Source: DTDR01 sp964505415
Lineage (GTDB): Bacteria > Hydrothermota > Tepidihabitantia > Tepidihabitantales > DTDR01
NCBI GenBank assembly: GCA_964505415.1
Contig: CAZDHW010000005.1
Span: 20,565-84,564 of the forward strand
Length of the DNA stretch: 64,000 nucleotides
Direction: 5' to 3'
In this document: positions 55,961 to 64,000 of the stretch, in pieces
How positions within the stretch are numbered: the stretch's first letter is position 1
Layout of the letters: each line of letters starts with the position of its first letter
Position numbers and translations under genes: made by a program
Notes under the pieces: generated by a model
What the model saw: the letters and a program-made list of their open reading frames with translations, nothing else
What the model was told of the DNA's origin: nothing
Database searches by the model: none

Positions 55961-56583
55961 ATAATTTTTATCCCTTGCAATTGAAAGCTGATTTTGAAAG
56001 GTTTTTTAACGAATTTAAATTCAACGGTTTTAAAGGAATAATTGAAGCTATTCTTTTTGTTAGTAGTGAACCAGTGAGTTTAAGAAAATTAAAAAAATTT
56101 TTTGCTCTTAAAGAAGAAGAGATAACAAAAATAATTAGTTCGCTTAATGAAGAATACGAAAAAAGCAACCGCGCCTTTCGCATTCGCCAAGTAGTTAACG
56201 GCTATCAACTTTTTACTTTACCAGAATATAGTGATTATTTAAACGAATTTTATCAGGAGAAAAAAAGAAAAAAACTTTCCCCGGCGGCCTTAGAAGTTTT
56301 AGCTATTATTGCTTATAATCAACCAATAACCAAACAAGAGATTGAAAAAATTCGGGGGGTTGATTCCACCCATATTCTCAATATCCTTTTAGAAAAAAAA
56401 CTGGTTAAAATTGTGGGTCGGGCAAAAAAACCGGGGGCACCATTCTTATACAGCTTAACCAATGAATTTTTAAAATATTTTGGTCTTAATTCCTTTGAAG
56501 ATTTGCCGAAAAAAGAAGAGATTGAAAACTTTCTTATTCTTCACGAAGGTTATGGCGGAAATAAAAATTCCTCAGAAAGTTAA
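55957..56583 (+). CDS. scpB: Segregation and condensation protein B
   Basis: A 208-residue ScpB, the kleisin-associated subunit of the SMC-ScpA complex. Two winged-helix domains; GIIEAILFVSSEPVSLRKL opens the first and LAIIAYNQPITKQEIEKIRG is the strong motif of the second. scpA, normally next to it, is absent from the window. The first 25 residues are an unusual extra extension. Confidence 0.93.
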   Translation: MNNFYPLQLKADFERFFNEFKFNGFKGIIEAILFVSSEPVSLRKLKKFFALKEEEITKIISSLNEEYEKSNRAFRIRQVVNGYQLFTLPEYSDYLNEFYQEKKRKKLSPAALEVLAIIAYNQPITKQEIEKIRGVDSTHILNILLEKKLVKIVGRAKKPGAPFLYSLTNEFLKYFGLNSFEDLPKKEEIENFLILHEGYGGNKNSSES

Positions 56584-57115
56584 AGTGGTTATCGGGTATA
56601 TCACCAACGATATTCAACTGATAAGAGAAGTTAACCAAGAATTATTTTCCCTTTTAGGCGAGCCTGATCTTTTTAGTGAAATTATTGATTTTAATTTTAC
56701 TGACTATTATGAGAAAGAAATGGGTAAAAATTTGCAGCGCCAATGGGTTGCTTACAAAAATTTAATAATGCCTGATTTTTTAGCCAGTTTAAAAATAAAA
56801 ACAAATGAAATCGAAGATAAATTTAAAATGGCAAATAAAAGAAGAATAAATATTGACCCGGGAATTTTAACTTTAAATAATTTTATTTTGGCAACTACTA
56901 AAAATTATGCCCATCGTATCTATTTGCGGGATGGTATCTATGCCGAAGTGACTTTAATTTATCAAAATAAAAGATTTCAAAATTTGAATTGGACCTATCC
57001 TGATTATCAAACCGATTTTTTTCACCAGTTTCTTTTAAAAGTAAGAAAGATTTATATTGAAGATTTGAAAAAAATTTATTATAGTAAAGAGAACGATGAA
57101 GACCCGTTTTATTAA
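56552..57115 (+). CDS. DUF4416 family protein
   Basis: A 187-residue protein matching DUF4416: VVIGYITNDIQ at the start, DFNFTDYYEKEMG in the middle, INIDPGIL and HRIYLRDGIYAEVTLIY, ending with the WTYPDY signature. Function unknown. The start is the ATG at 56552, behind GAAGG, within the 3' end of scpB. It overlaps the DUF366 gene by 20 nt, so the three are probably one transcript. Confidence 0.85.
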   Translation: MAEIKIPQKVKVVIGYITNDIQLIREVNQELFSLLGEPDLFSEIIDFNFTDYYEKEMGKNLQRQWVAYKNLIMPDFLASLKIKTNEIEDKFKMANKRRINIDPGILTLNNFILATTKNYAHRIYLRDGIYAEVTLIYQNKRFQNLNWTYPDYQTDFFHQFLLKVRKIYIEDLKKIYYSKENDEDPFY

Positions 57116-57650
57116 AGAAGAATTAACTTTTACTGGCGAACAACTTCACTCCCTTTTTGCCTACGATAATTACAACATTCTTGGCGATTCAATAATTGCC
57201 TTTATTGGTGCTTGCGATATTTCTTTAAAAGAAACCGTTGATTTAGAGACTCAAAAGGCAAGAAAATATTCTTATGTACCGAAGATGCTTCATTTCCTTT
57301 GTGAACATTTTGAAGTCGATGTGGAAAAAGCCATATTGAGAAGTTATCTTCTTTTAGATATTGTCAAAGATATTCTAAACGAAAAACTGGGAGCAAGTCA
57401 GATAAAAAGGGTTTTTAATGAACTTTATGATGGTGAAAGTCGGGTTGCTATTTCCATGGCCACTTCTTCACCGGTTTCTTCTTTGATTTATGTGGGAGTT
57501 CACATTGTTCCCCCTACAGATATTCCGGCAAAAGGTTTGGAGGATTATCAAATCGACCCTTTGGAATTTGGCAATCTCGTCTTGGAACGTTACGCTAAGG
57601 ATACGGAAAGAATAAATCAAATGCGTTATCGGACTCGCTGGGTAGAATAA
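57096..57650 (+). CDS. DUF366 family protein
   Basis: A 184-residue soluble protein matching DUF366, seen mostly in archaea and deep-branching thermophilic bacteria: FTGEQLHSLFAYDNYNILGD at the N-terminus and VAISMATSSPVSSLIYVGVH in the middle. Function unknown. The DUF4416/DUF366 pairing may be meaningful. Confidence 0.82.
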   Translation: MKTRFIKEELTFTGEQLHSLFAYDNYNILGDSIIAFIGACDISLKETVDLETQKARKYSYVPKMLHFLCEHFEVDVEKAILRSYLLLDIVKDILNEKLGASQIKRVFNELYDGESRVAISMATSSPVSSLIYVGVHIVPPTDIPAKGLEDYQIDPLEFGNLVLERYAKDTERINQMRYRTRWVE

Positions 57651-57652
57651 AA

Positions 57653-58270
57653 GTGAAGTTTCTTCGCCGATATTTTATCTCCGGATTAGTTGTTATTATT
57701 CCTTTAGGATTGACAATTTTTATTTTTTGGCTATTGGTAACCAAATTGGGTGGTTTTTTAATTCCCCTTTTCCGGATTTTTCCTTTTCTTAAAGATTTAC
57801 CTCAAGAGATTTTAACTATTTTAGGTTTCATTCTTTTTCTGATAATTATTTTTCTTATAGGGGGTTTAACCAGTGGTTATTTAGGGAAATGGTTGGTAGG
57901 GTTTATAGAAGAGCTGATTTTGAGGTTACCAATAATTAGGGAAATTTACAATTCGGCCCGACAGCTTACTACTGCTGTTTTTGTTGACCGCAAATCTTTA
58001 AAAAAAGTTGTCGCGGTAGAATATCCCCGGAAAGGTATTTTTGCCTTAGGATTTATAATGAACGAAGAAAAAATTTTATCCAGCGATGGCCAAAAGGAGT
58101 TTTTTTTAATCTATTTGCCAACCACGCCTAATCCAACCTCGGGTTGGCTAATTTTGATTCCCAAAGAAGAAGTAAAAGAATTAAACTTAACAATTGATGA
58201 AGGTTTGAAATTAATCATTTCTGGAGGTATTGTCATTGATAAAAATACCTTAGAAAGATTAAAGATTTAG
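57653..58270 (+). CDS. DUF502 family membrane protein
   Basis: A 205-residue membrane protein starting with GTG. Two hydrophobic helices (about 9-31 and 52-75), the DUF502 motif RLPIIREIYNSARQL, and TPNPTSGWLILIP in the C-terminal domain. Function unknown. Its 3' end overlaps the convergent flavodiiron gene by 12 nt. Confidence 0.87.
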   Translation: MKFLRRYFISGLVVIIPLGLTIFIFWLLVTKLGGFLIPLFRIFPFLKDLPQEILTILGFILFLIIIFLIGGLTSGYLGKWLVGFIEELILRLPIIREIYNSARQLTTAVFVDRKSLKKVVAVEYPRKGIFALGFIMNEEKILSSDGQKEFFLIYLPTTPNPTSGWLILIPKEEVKELNLTIDEGLKLIISGGIVIDKNTLERLKI

Positions 58271-59434
58271 CTCTCTATGTTTGGTTACTATTTTTTCTAC
58301 CAACTCCTTTAACAATTGGAAATCCCTTTCTTTTGGGTAGCCTTTGATTAAAACTGGTGGTAAAAGTTCGGCATTAAGATTAGTTATTAAATTTTTAATT
58401 ATCTCCAAAGTTTTTCCACCCCATCCAAAAGAACCGAAGATGCCAATAAATTTTGTTTTTGGTCTTAAAATGTTTAATAAATAAACAGCATAAAGCGCTT
58501 GTGGATGAACACCGGTTAAAACCGTGGGGGTACCCAAAATTACTGTTGCCGCATCCACTATTGCCATGGCTAATTCGCCAATGTCAGTTTTGGTTAAATT
58601 AAAAGGAATTACTTTTATATTGGTTTTTATTAATTCTTCAAGCAAAAATTGGGCCATTACTTTTGTACTACCATGCATCGAGACATAAACCAAAACCACT
58701 TCATTTTTCACTTTATCGCTAACCCAATCTTCGTATGCTTTAATAATAAATTCGGGCTGAGAATAAATTGGCCCGTGACTGGGAGCAATCATTTTTATTT
58801 CCAAATTTTTTATTTTTTCTAAATGGTTTTTAATTTGATTACGAAAGGGCATCATAATTTCCGCATAATATCTTTTAGCAGCAAAATAGGTTTTTGCTTC
58901 TTCTTTCATAAAGAGGTCGCTCGTAGCTAAATGGGAGCCAAACAAATCGCAGGTAAAAAGAATTTTTTCTTCTAAAAGATAAGCGATCATTGTTTCCGGC
59001 CAATGGACCCAAGGAGTAAAAATAAATTGCAAAGTTTTATCGCCTAAGGAGATTTTTTCATTATCTTCCACGATAATAAATTTCTCTTCCGGAATTAGTA
59101 AAAGATCTTTTAAAAATTCCTTACCCTTTTTATTGGTGATTACCTTTGCTTGGGGGAAGATTTCCAGAACCTTAGGAATACCACCGGAATGGTCTTGTTC
59201 TGAATGGAGGGAAACTATATAATCAATATTTAAATTTAAAAATTTTAAATTGGTAATTAACTCTTCTTCTTTGGTTGGGTCAACGGCATCAATCAGGACA
59301 TTTTTTTCTTTACCTTTAATTACATAGGCATTATAACTGGTGCCATCGGGCAAAGGGATTAATTCGTCAAATAATCGGCGGTCCCAATCAATTGCTCCAA
59401 CAACAAAGATATCTTTTTTTATTTCCCTTACCAT
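58259..59434 (-). CDS. Flavodiiron protein (oxygen/NO reductase, FprA-like)
   Basis: A 391-residue cytoplasmic enzyme. The metallo-beta-lactamase-like domain has the diiron ligands HSEQDH (77-82) and further His in WVHWPET and PSHGP; the flavodoxin domain begins VLVYVSMHGSTKVMA (about 252-266). It reduces oxygen to water (or NO to N2O) using electrons from the rubredoxin encoded just upstream, protecting an anaerobe. Start at 59434 behind GAAGGAGG; a longer open frame upstream runs through rubredoxin in another frame. Confidence 0.95.
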   Translation of the reverse strand: MVREIKKDIFVVGAIDWDRRLFDELIPLPDGTSYNAYVIKGKEKNVLIDAVDPTKEEELITNLKFLNLNIDYIVSLHSEQDHSGGIPKVLEIFPQAKVITNKKGKEFLKDLLLIPEEKFIIVEDNEKISLGDKTLQFIFTPWVHWPETMIAYLLEEKILFTCDLFGSHLATSDLFMKEEAKTYFAAKRYYAEIMMPFRNQIKNHLEKIKNLEIKMIAPSHGPIYSQPEFIIKAYEDWVSDKVKNEVVLVYVSMHGSTKVMAQFLLEELIKTNIKVIPFNLTKTDIGELAMAIVDAATVILGTPTVLTGVHPQALYAVYLLNILRPKTKFIGIFGSFGWGGKTLEIIKNLITNLNAELLPPVLIKGYPKERDFQLLKELVEKIVTKHRELNL

Positions 59435-59450
59435 TTTTCCTCCTTCTAAA

Positions 59451-59612
59451 TTATTCAATCGGTTCAAAATACATTTTATTAGCGCCACAAACTGGACAGA
59501 CCCAATCGTCAGGGAGTTCTTCAAAAGGTGTATTTTTCGGAATAGCCTTTTCCGGGTCGCCAACCGTAGGGTCATAAATATACCCACAAATAGTGCAACG
59601 ATACTTTCTCAT
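59451..59612 (-). CDS. Rubredoxin
   Basis: A 53-residue rubredoxin. Iron ligands C6 and C9 in YRCTICGY and C39 and C42 in WVCPVCGA. AAGGAGG lies five bases before the ATG. The next gene starts 16 nt after its stop and encodes its likely electron acceptor, the flavodiiron protein. Confidence 0.96.
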   Translation of the reverse strand: MRKYRCTICGYIYDPTVGDPEKAIPKNTPFEELPDDWVCPVCGANKMYFEPIE

Positions 59613-59622
59613 TGTTTCCTCC

Positions 59623-59650
59623 TTGATTTTTTAAAAAATTTTATTATAAT
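59623..59650 (+). promoter_or_regulatory. Possible promoter for a small RNA
   Basis: TTGATT (59623-59628), 16 bp, TATAAT (59645-59650). It points at the structured element starting at 59683 and reads away from the rubredoxin gene, so it would drive an RNA of about 110 nt. Confidence 0.45.
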
Positions 59651-59670
59651 TTATTTTTAAGAAATTTCAA
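59643..59670 (-). promoter_or_regulatory. Promoter of rubredoxin-flavodiiron operon
   Basis: Minus strand TTGAAA (59670-59665), 16 bp, TATAAT (59648-59643), with a leader of about 25 nt and a strong Shine-Dalgarno. Confidence 0.6.
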
Positions 59671-59682
59671 TATTTTAAGATA

Positions 59683-59765
59683 GCCACGGGACTCTGCCTA
59701 TCTATAATGCCTCCTTTTCAGCCCTATCAAAAATAGAGCCCTCCTAAAATAGAGAGTCCCGTGGC
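59683..59765 (+). ncRNA. Structured element, copy 2 (13-bp closing stem), candidate small RNA
   Basis: GCCACGGGACTCT (59683-59695) pairs perfectly with 59753-59765 around 57 nt. In this orientation the interior reads GCC..., ATAA, CCTCCTTTT, GCC, AAAATAG in the same order as copy 1 (20993 to 20916, minus strand), while the stems are unrelated in sequence. CCTCCTTTT is identical to the 16S 3' tail. It lies between divergent promoters, so it is not the terminator of a coding gene. Confidence 0.5.
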
Positions 59766-59777
59766 GTTTATTTGTAA

Positions 59778-59812
59778 TTGACTTTAAAAGATTTTTTGAA
59801 TATAATTTTTGT
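59778..59812 (+). promoter_or_regulatory. Promoter of htrA, leaderless
   Basis: TTGACT (59778-59783), 17 bp, TATAAT (59801-59806), 6 nt, ATG at 59813. Confidence 0.8.
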
Positions 59813-61264
59813 ATGAGAAAAGTAACTTTTTTAATCATTCTTCTGTGTGCTTTGGCTTTCTTTGTAGGTTTTTTTGTTTCGCCTCTTAAAAGTAAAGAAA
59901 AAAATTTTTCTTCTGCTGAATTTACTTCTTCTCCGGTATTCTCCGAGAAAGGTAGTTCATTACCTACGAATGTTTCTTTTGTTGAAATTGCAGAAAAAAT
60001 TATCCCCACAGTAGTGAATATTTCTGCTGAAAAATCAATAAAAATAAAGACACCTACCTTCGAATTTTTTTCTCCCTTTGAAGATTTTTTTAGAGAATTT
60101 TTTAAAGATTTTCCTTTACCAAAAGAATTTAGTGAAAAAATTAGAAGTTTAGGTAGCGGAGTTATTATTTCGGAAGATGGTTATATTATTACTAATAATC
60201 ATGTGATTGAAGGTTATGACAAGCTAATTATTACTCTTTCCGACGGCACAAAATTTAAAGAGAAAGATGTAAAGGTTATTGGAAGAGACCCAAAAACTGA
60301 TGTTGCTCTTTTAAAAATTGAAACAAAAAAGAAATTACCCTATGCTCCTTTAGGAAATTCTGATGAAGTAAGAATTGGCGAATGGGTGATGGCAGTGGGT
60401 AATCCTTTTGGTCTTTCAGGCACGGTAACTGTAGGGGTGATTTCTGCCAAACATCGGACAGGTATCGACCTTTACGGAGGACCAACTTATCAAGATTTTA
60501 TCCAAACTGATGCGGCAATTAATCCAGGAAATTCCGGGGGGCCTTTAGTGAATTTGAAAGGCGAAGTTATTGGGATTAATACCGCTATTAAGACTACCAG
60601 CGGTGGTAATATTGGTATTGGTTTTGCTATCCCCATAAATCTGGTAAAAAAAGTTAAAGATGATTTAATAAAAAGAGGAAAAGTTGTTCGGGGGTATTTA
60701 GGTATTTATCTTCAAGAATTGACTGAAGAATTAAAAGAATCAATGGACTTACCGAAGGATTTGGAAGGAGTGGTAATAAGGGATATCATCCCTAATTCAC
60801 CAGCAAGTAAAGCCGATTTGAAATCCGGCGATGTGATTTTAAAATTTCAAGGAAAGAAGGTGAAATCAGTTAATGAGTTAAGATTTATGGTTGCTGAAAC
60901 TCCGCCTAAAACAAAGGTTACTTTGGAGATCTATCGGAACGGCAAGATCAAAACGGTGGAAGTAGTATTAGGAGAAATGCCAGAAGAAGTTAGTCAAGTT
61001 AAAAAGGAAGCCGTTTTCGATATCGGTTTAAAAGTAAAAGAAGCCAAGGAAGGCGTGACCGTGGAAGAGGTAGAGCCTGATTCACCGGCTGAAGAAGCTG
61101 GTTTTCAAGTCGGTGATATTATTTTAGAGATTCAAAAAGAAAAGATTAATAATTTGGATGATTATTATCGAGTTTTAGAAAAAGTAAAAGACCGAAAATC
61201 AATACTTTTCAAAGTAAAAAGAGGGGATGAAATCTATCTTCTTCCTCTTAAACTTAAACAATAA
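59813..61264 (+). CDS. htrA: Periplasmic serine protease HtrA/DegP family
   Basis: A 483-residue Deg protease. An N-terminal signal or anchor (about 5-23), a trypsin-like domain with H130 (NNHVIEG), D163 (KTDVALLK) and S241 (NPGNSGGPL), then two PDZ domains (about 290-375 and 405-480). It degrades or refolds damaged envelope proteins. The stop overlaps the next start (TAATG), linking it to a sigma factor. Confidence 0.95.
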   Translation: MRKVTFLIILLCALAFFVGFFVSPLKSKEKNFSSAEFTSSPVFSEKGSSLPTNVSFVEIAEKIIPTVVNISAEKSIKIKTPTFEFFSPFEDFFREFFKDFPLPKEFSEKIRSLGSGVIISEDGYIITNNHVIEGYDKLIITLSDGTKFKEKDVKVIGRDPKTDVALLKIETKKKLPYAPLGNSDEVRIGEWVMAVGNPFGLSGTVTVGVISAKHRTGIDLYGGPTYQDFIQTDAAINPGNSGGPLVNLKGEVIGINTAIKTTSGGNIGIGFAIPINLVKKVKDDLIKRGKVVRGYLGIYLQELTEELKESMDLPKDLEGVVIRDIIPNSPASKADLKSGDVILKFQGKKVKSVNELRFMVAETPPKTKVTLEIYRNGKIKTVEVVLGEMPEEVSQVKKEAVFDIGLKVKEAKEGVTVEEVEPDSPAEEAGFQVGDIILEIQKEKINNLDDYYRVLEKVKDRKSILFKVKRGDEIYLLPLKLKQ

Positions 61265-62058
61265 TGGCAAAAGAAGTTCGTTCCTACTACTTAACTATTG
61301 CTCACAAATATCCCGATTTAACCCAAGAAGAAGAACGGGAGCTGATCAGAGAAGCAAAAAATAATAACTTTCAAGCCTTATCAAAACTTATTCTTTCCCA
61401 TTTGAAATTGGTGGTAAAAATTGCCCAGAAATACTATTCTAAAAATTTGTCTTTAGATGATTTGATTGGCGAGGGGATTACCGGTTTGATGGAAGCAATT
61501 TATAAGTTTGACGAAAAGAAAAATGTTCGTTTAGCCACTTATGCTATCCGACGGATTAAATATCGGATAAGAGATGCTTTGATAAGAGAGGAAATTTTTT
61601 ATTTTCCCAGCAAAGTTCAGAAGCTGGCGAAAAAGATTAAAAAAGAATATCCTCAATATGTTAATCAACCAGAAAAATTGGCCAAGAAACTTAAACTTAA
61701 CATAAAGGAAGTTCAAAGGGCAATAAATTATTTAAATTTACAAAGATTTAATTTGGAAGAAAAAGAGACCGCCGAAGAAAATCCTTTGCTAACCGTCGAA
61801 AGAGAAGATAATCAATTTAAAAAATTGGAAATAACCAGAATAATAAATGAATGTTTAGCCCAACTTTCCGAAAGGGAACAGCTGGTAATTAAAAGAACCT
61901 TTGGGTTATCACCTTATGAGGAACCAGAAACTTTGACAAAAATTGGAAAAGATTTAGGACTTTCCCGGGAAAGAATTCGTCAGATCCGCAACGAAGCTTT
62001 AAAAAAATTGCAACAGCTTTTAAACAAAAGGTTAAACCTTCTCTCACCTTTTTTGTGA
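61264..62058 (+). CDS. Sigma-70 family RNA polymerase sigma factor (group 2/3)
   Basis: A 264-residue sigma factor with regions 2, 3 and 4 but no region 1.1. Region 2 has NLSLDDLIGEGITGLMEAI and TYAIRRIKYRIRDAL; region 4.2 is LTKIGKDLGLSRERIRQIRN. The order htrA-sigma suggests a heat or envelope stress role, but it may also be a general alternative sigma. It overlaps the next gene (GTGA). Confidence 0.9.
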   Translation: MAKEVRSYYLTIAHKYPDLTQEEERELIREAKNNNFQALSKLILSHLKLVVKIAQKYYSKNLSLDDLIGEGITGLMEAIYKFDEKKNVRLATYAIRRIKYRIRDALIREEIFYFPSKVQKLAKKIKKEYPQYVNQPEKLAKKLKLNIKEVQRAINYLNLQRFNLEEKETAEENPLLTVEREDNQFKKLEITRIINECLAQLSEREQLVIKRTFGLSPYEEPETLTKIGKDLGLSRERIRQIRNEALKKLQQLLNKRLNLLSPFL

Positions 62059-63047
62059 GTTTAGTTTTAACTCTTTTTCTTTTTTTTCAAATAATTCCGA
62101 TAAGTTCGCGATTAAATATTATCGGTACTGATTTTCTTTTTCTTTTACCAGATAGTGAAACTGATATTTTTTTAAATCCGGCTAATATCTTTTTTTGGGA
62201 TAAGAAATTCGCTGCTTCGTTTTCTTCTTATACCAATAACTTTTTCCAATTAAATACTAATTTACCAGTTACCTTCCAAAATCTTCTTCATATTAAAGTA
62301 AGCAAAAGTAATTATGCCGGCATCTTTGCCTTTCACTACCTTTTTGTTTACGAAAAAGAAGAGGAGAAATCATTCTTTCAGAATTGCGGTAATTTACCTT
62401 TTCTTATTGGTTATAATTGGGGAGAAAAAAAAATTGGCTTTTTATTGAGTTATCAATGGAACTCCTGGGAAAATAAGGATTCTTTAAAAGAGCCAAGGAG
62501 AGAGAAAGAAGTTTATTTTCCTTTGAAAGTTGGCTTTGTAAGTGGCGAAGAGAGAAAAATAGAGGTTATTTTTGACTTTGTCCCTTACCGGAAAGAAAAT
62601 TTAAAAAGTTATCAATTTATTAATTTTTTAATAAAAGGAAACCTTGGAGAAATTCCCCAACATCATTTTTCGTGGGGGATTAATTATCAAAAAGAAAATC
62701 AAATTTTTAAATTCTCTGCTGGCTATTGTTTAGCATCAACTTATAACTTTTATGGCTTAATTTTTAATACTTATTTAGGTTTAAAACCCATTTTCTCTAT
62801 TCTTAAAAACAATTTGGAGACAAATATTTTTTTTCCTTACGGACTTATTTTTTCTTTTGGAAAAATAAAAGTTCTTTTTGGATTTAAAAATGAATTAGTG
62901 AAGACCAAAAAAAATGTCTATCTTTCAGAATATAATTATAATTTAGGTTTTAACTATCGTTTTACTGATAATTTAGAATTTTATTTTTTTAACCTTTCAT
63001 CGGCTTCCTTCCGTAGATGGTTCTTTGATTTTAAAATTACTTTTTAA
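62055..63047 (+). CDS. Predicted outer-membrane beta-barrel protein
   Basis: A 330-residue protein with a signal peptide (about 1-18) and alternating beta strands to a C-terminal KITF ending in Phe. The stretch LLPDSETDIFLNPANIFFWD resembles the start of UPF0164/PorV-like FCB outer-membrane proteins. The start is a GTG overlapping the sigma-factor stop. No specific function can be given. Confidence 0.6.
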   Translation: MSLVLTLFLFFQIIPISSRLNIIGTDFLFLLPDSETDIFLNPANIFFWDKKFAASFSSYTNNFFQLNTNLPVTFQNLLHIKVSKSNYAGIFAFHYLFVYEKEEEKSFFQNCGNLPFLIGYNWGEKKIGFLLSYQWNSWENKDSLKEPRREKEVYFPLKVGFVSGEERKIEVIFDFVPYRKENLKSYQFINFLIKGNLGEIPQHHFSWGINYQKENQIFKFSAGYCLASTYNFYGLIFNTYLGLKPIFSILKNNLETNIFFPYGLIFSFGKIKVLFGFKNELVKTKKNVYLSEYNYNLGFNYRFTDNLEFYFFNLSSASFRRWFFDFKITF

Positions 63048-63100
63048 TTTTTATAAAAAGAAACTTTTTTATTTTTATTTGTATCTAAAAATATGGAACT

Positions 63101-63322
63101 ATGAAAGAAGATATTTATGCTTTGGTTAAAAAAATAATTAAATTGAAAGAAAAGGAAAAACCTTCTTTATTTAGAAAATCTCTCCTACTTAAATATCTTA
63201 ACATTGAAAAAATCGCTGAAGAGCTTCAGCGTCAATCTTTTCATACAATTTGGGATGGAATAGTAAATACCTTTGAAAAAATAAACGATTTAAGGAAAAA
63301 AAGTGAAAAAGAAAAAAATTAA
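63101..63322 (+). CDS. Small charged helical protein, unknown
   Basis: A 73-residue, Lys/Glu-rich, probably all-helical protein between the barrel gene and the 23S promoter. No Shine-Dalgarno, signal peptide or recognised motif. A weak -10-like TATCTA lies at 63082. Coding is plausible but not certain. Confidence 0.45.
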   Translation: MKEDIYALVKKIIKLKEKEKPSLFRKSLLLKYLNIEKIAEELQRQSFHTIWDGIVNTFEKINDLRKKSEKEKN

Positions 63323-63328
63323 TTCTTC

Positions 63329-63387
63329 TTGACTTTTCCGAAAATTTAGCTATATTATTATATAAGATAAATTTTGCTCTTTGAAAA
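63329..63387 (+). promoter_or_regulatory. 23S rRNA promoter and boxA
   Basis: TTGACT (63329-63334), 16 bp, TATATT (63351-63356), then TGCTCTTTGAAAA (63375-63387). The block is nearly identical to the 16S promoter-leader at 36851-36916. Confidence 0.8.
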
Positions 63388-63408
63388 TTTGGTAAAAGAA
63401 GCGGCGGC

Positions 63409-64000
<592 letters not shown>

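Noticed and set aside
58259..59587. 442-residue version of the flavodiiron protein
   Set aside because: The extra 51 codons overlap rubredoxin in another frame; the ATG at 59434 has GAAGGAGG upstream.

Overview
The window is AT-rich, densely packed bacterial chromosome from a Gram-negative-type (two-membrane) organism. Lpt-type LPS export genes, TamA/TamB, several predicted outer-membrane barrels, and secreted proteins with T9SS/FlgD-like C-terminal tails (a gingipain-like C25 peptidase and a kelch/CARDB protein) point to an uncultivated FCB-affiliated lineage of the WOR-3/Stahlbacteria kind. That placement is inference from gene content. The rRNA genes look far more GC-rich than the rest of the window, which suits a thermophile.

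Layout. 1-2.8 kb: a truncated Ser/Thr kinase-ATPase gene (-) diverges from a nitrilase (+). 2.8-8.6 kb (-): argF, then an operon HIT, HAD, acpS, ybbR-like, tsaD, CDF, listed here in transcription order. 8.6-10.9 kb (-): C25 peptidase. 11.0-16.2 kb (+): tRNA-Ala, pyruvoyl arginine decarboxylase, deoxyhypusine synthase-like gene, thiamine-binding-like protein, surE, a minimal mscS, tRNA-Gly, an LPP20-like protein and a radical SAM enzyme. 16.2-19.5 kb: membrane protein, GlmU-like protein, ROK kinase, tRNA-Sec (-), glycosyltransferase. 19.4-26.8 kb (-): long GreA-like protein, kelch protein, then rsmD-coaD-obgE-dprA in transcription order. 26.9-34.7 kb (+): pyrG, LpxL-like acyltransferase, lptC, lptA, lptB, rpoN, selB, acyP. 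34.9-36.8 kb: small membrane protein, a frameshifted CARF-HEPN gene and a zincin-like partner. 37.0-38.5 kb: 16S rRNA alone. 38.6-42.9 kb: nikR and a NikKMLQO-type nickel ECF transporter that includes an unknown beta-barrel. 43.0-52.6 kb: rluD, topA, tamA, tamB and a helicase-dead priA. 53.5-58.3 kb: tRNA-Ser, aminotransferase, aspartokinase, scpB, DUF4416, DUF366, DUF502. 58.3-59.6 kb (-): rubredoxin and flavodiiron protein. 59.8-63.3 kb: htrA, a sigma factor, an outer-membrane-like protein and a small protein. 63.4 kb to the end: 5' part of 23S rRNA, about 25 kb from the 16S.

Expression logic. At least nine genes have a TTGAxx, 16-17 bp, TATAAT-type promoter whose -10 box ends 5-7 nt before the ATG, so their mRNAs should be leaderless. 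Three of the four tRNA genes are followed 8-14 nt downstream by a same-strand ORF without a Shine-Dalgarno, so tRNA 3' processing would create a nearly leaderless mRNA. Strong Shine-Dalgarnos (AGGAGG) occur at genes with longer leaders, often secreted proteins, and inside operons. 16S and 23S each have a near-identical promoter and boxA. Two intergenic elements share a conserved interior closed by different but perfectly self-complementary stems and may be a structured RNA. No CRISPR array, transposase or prophage is visible.
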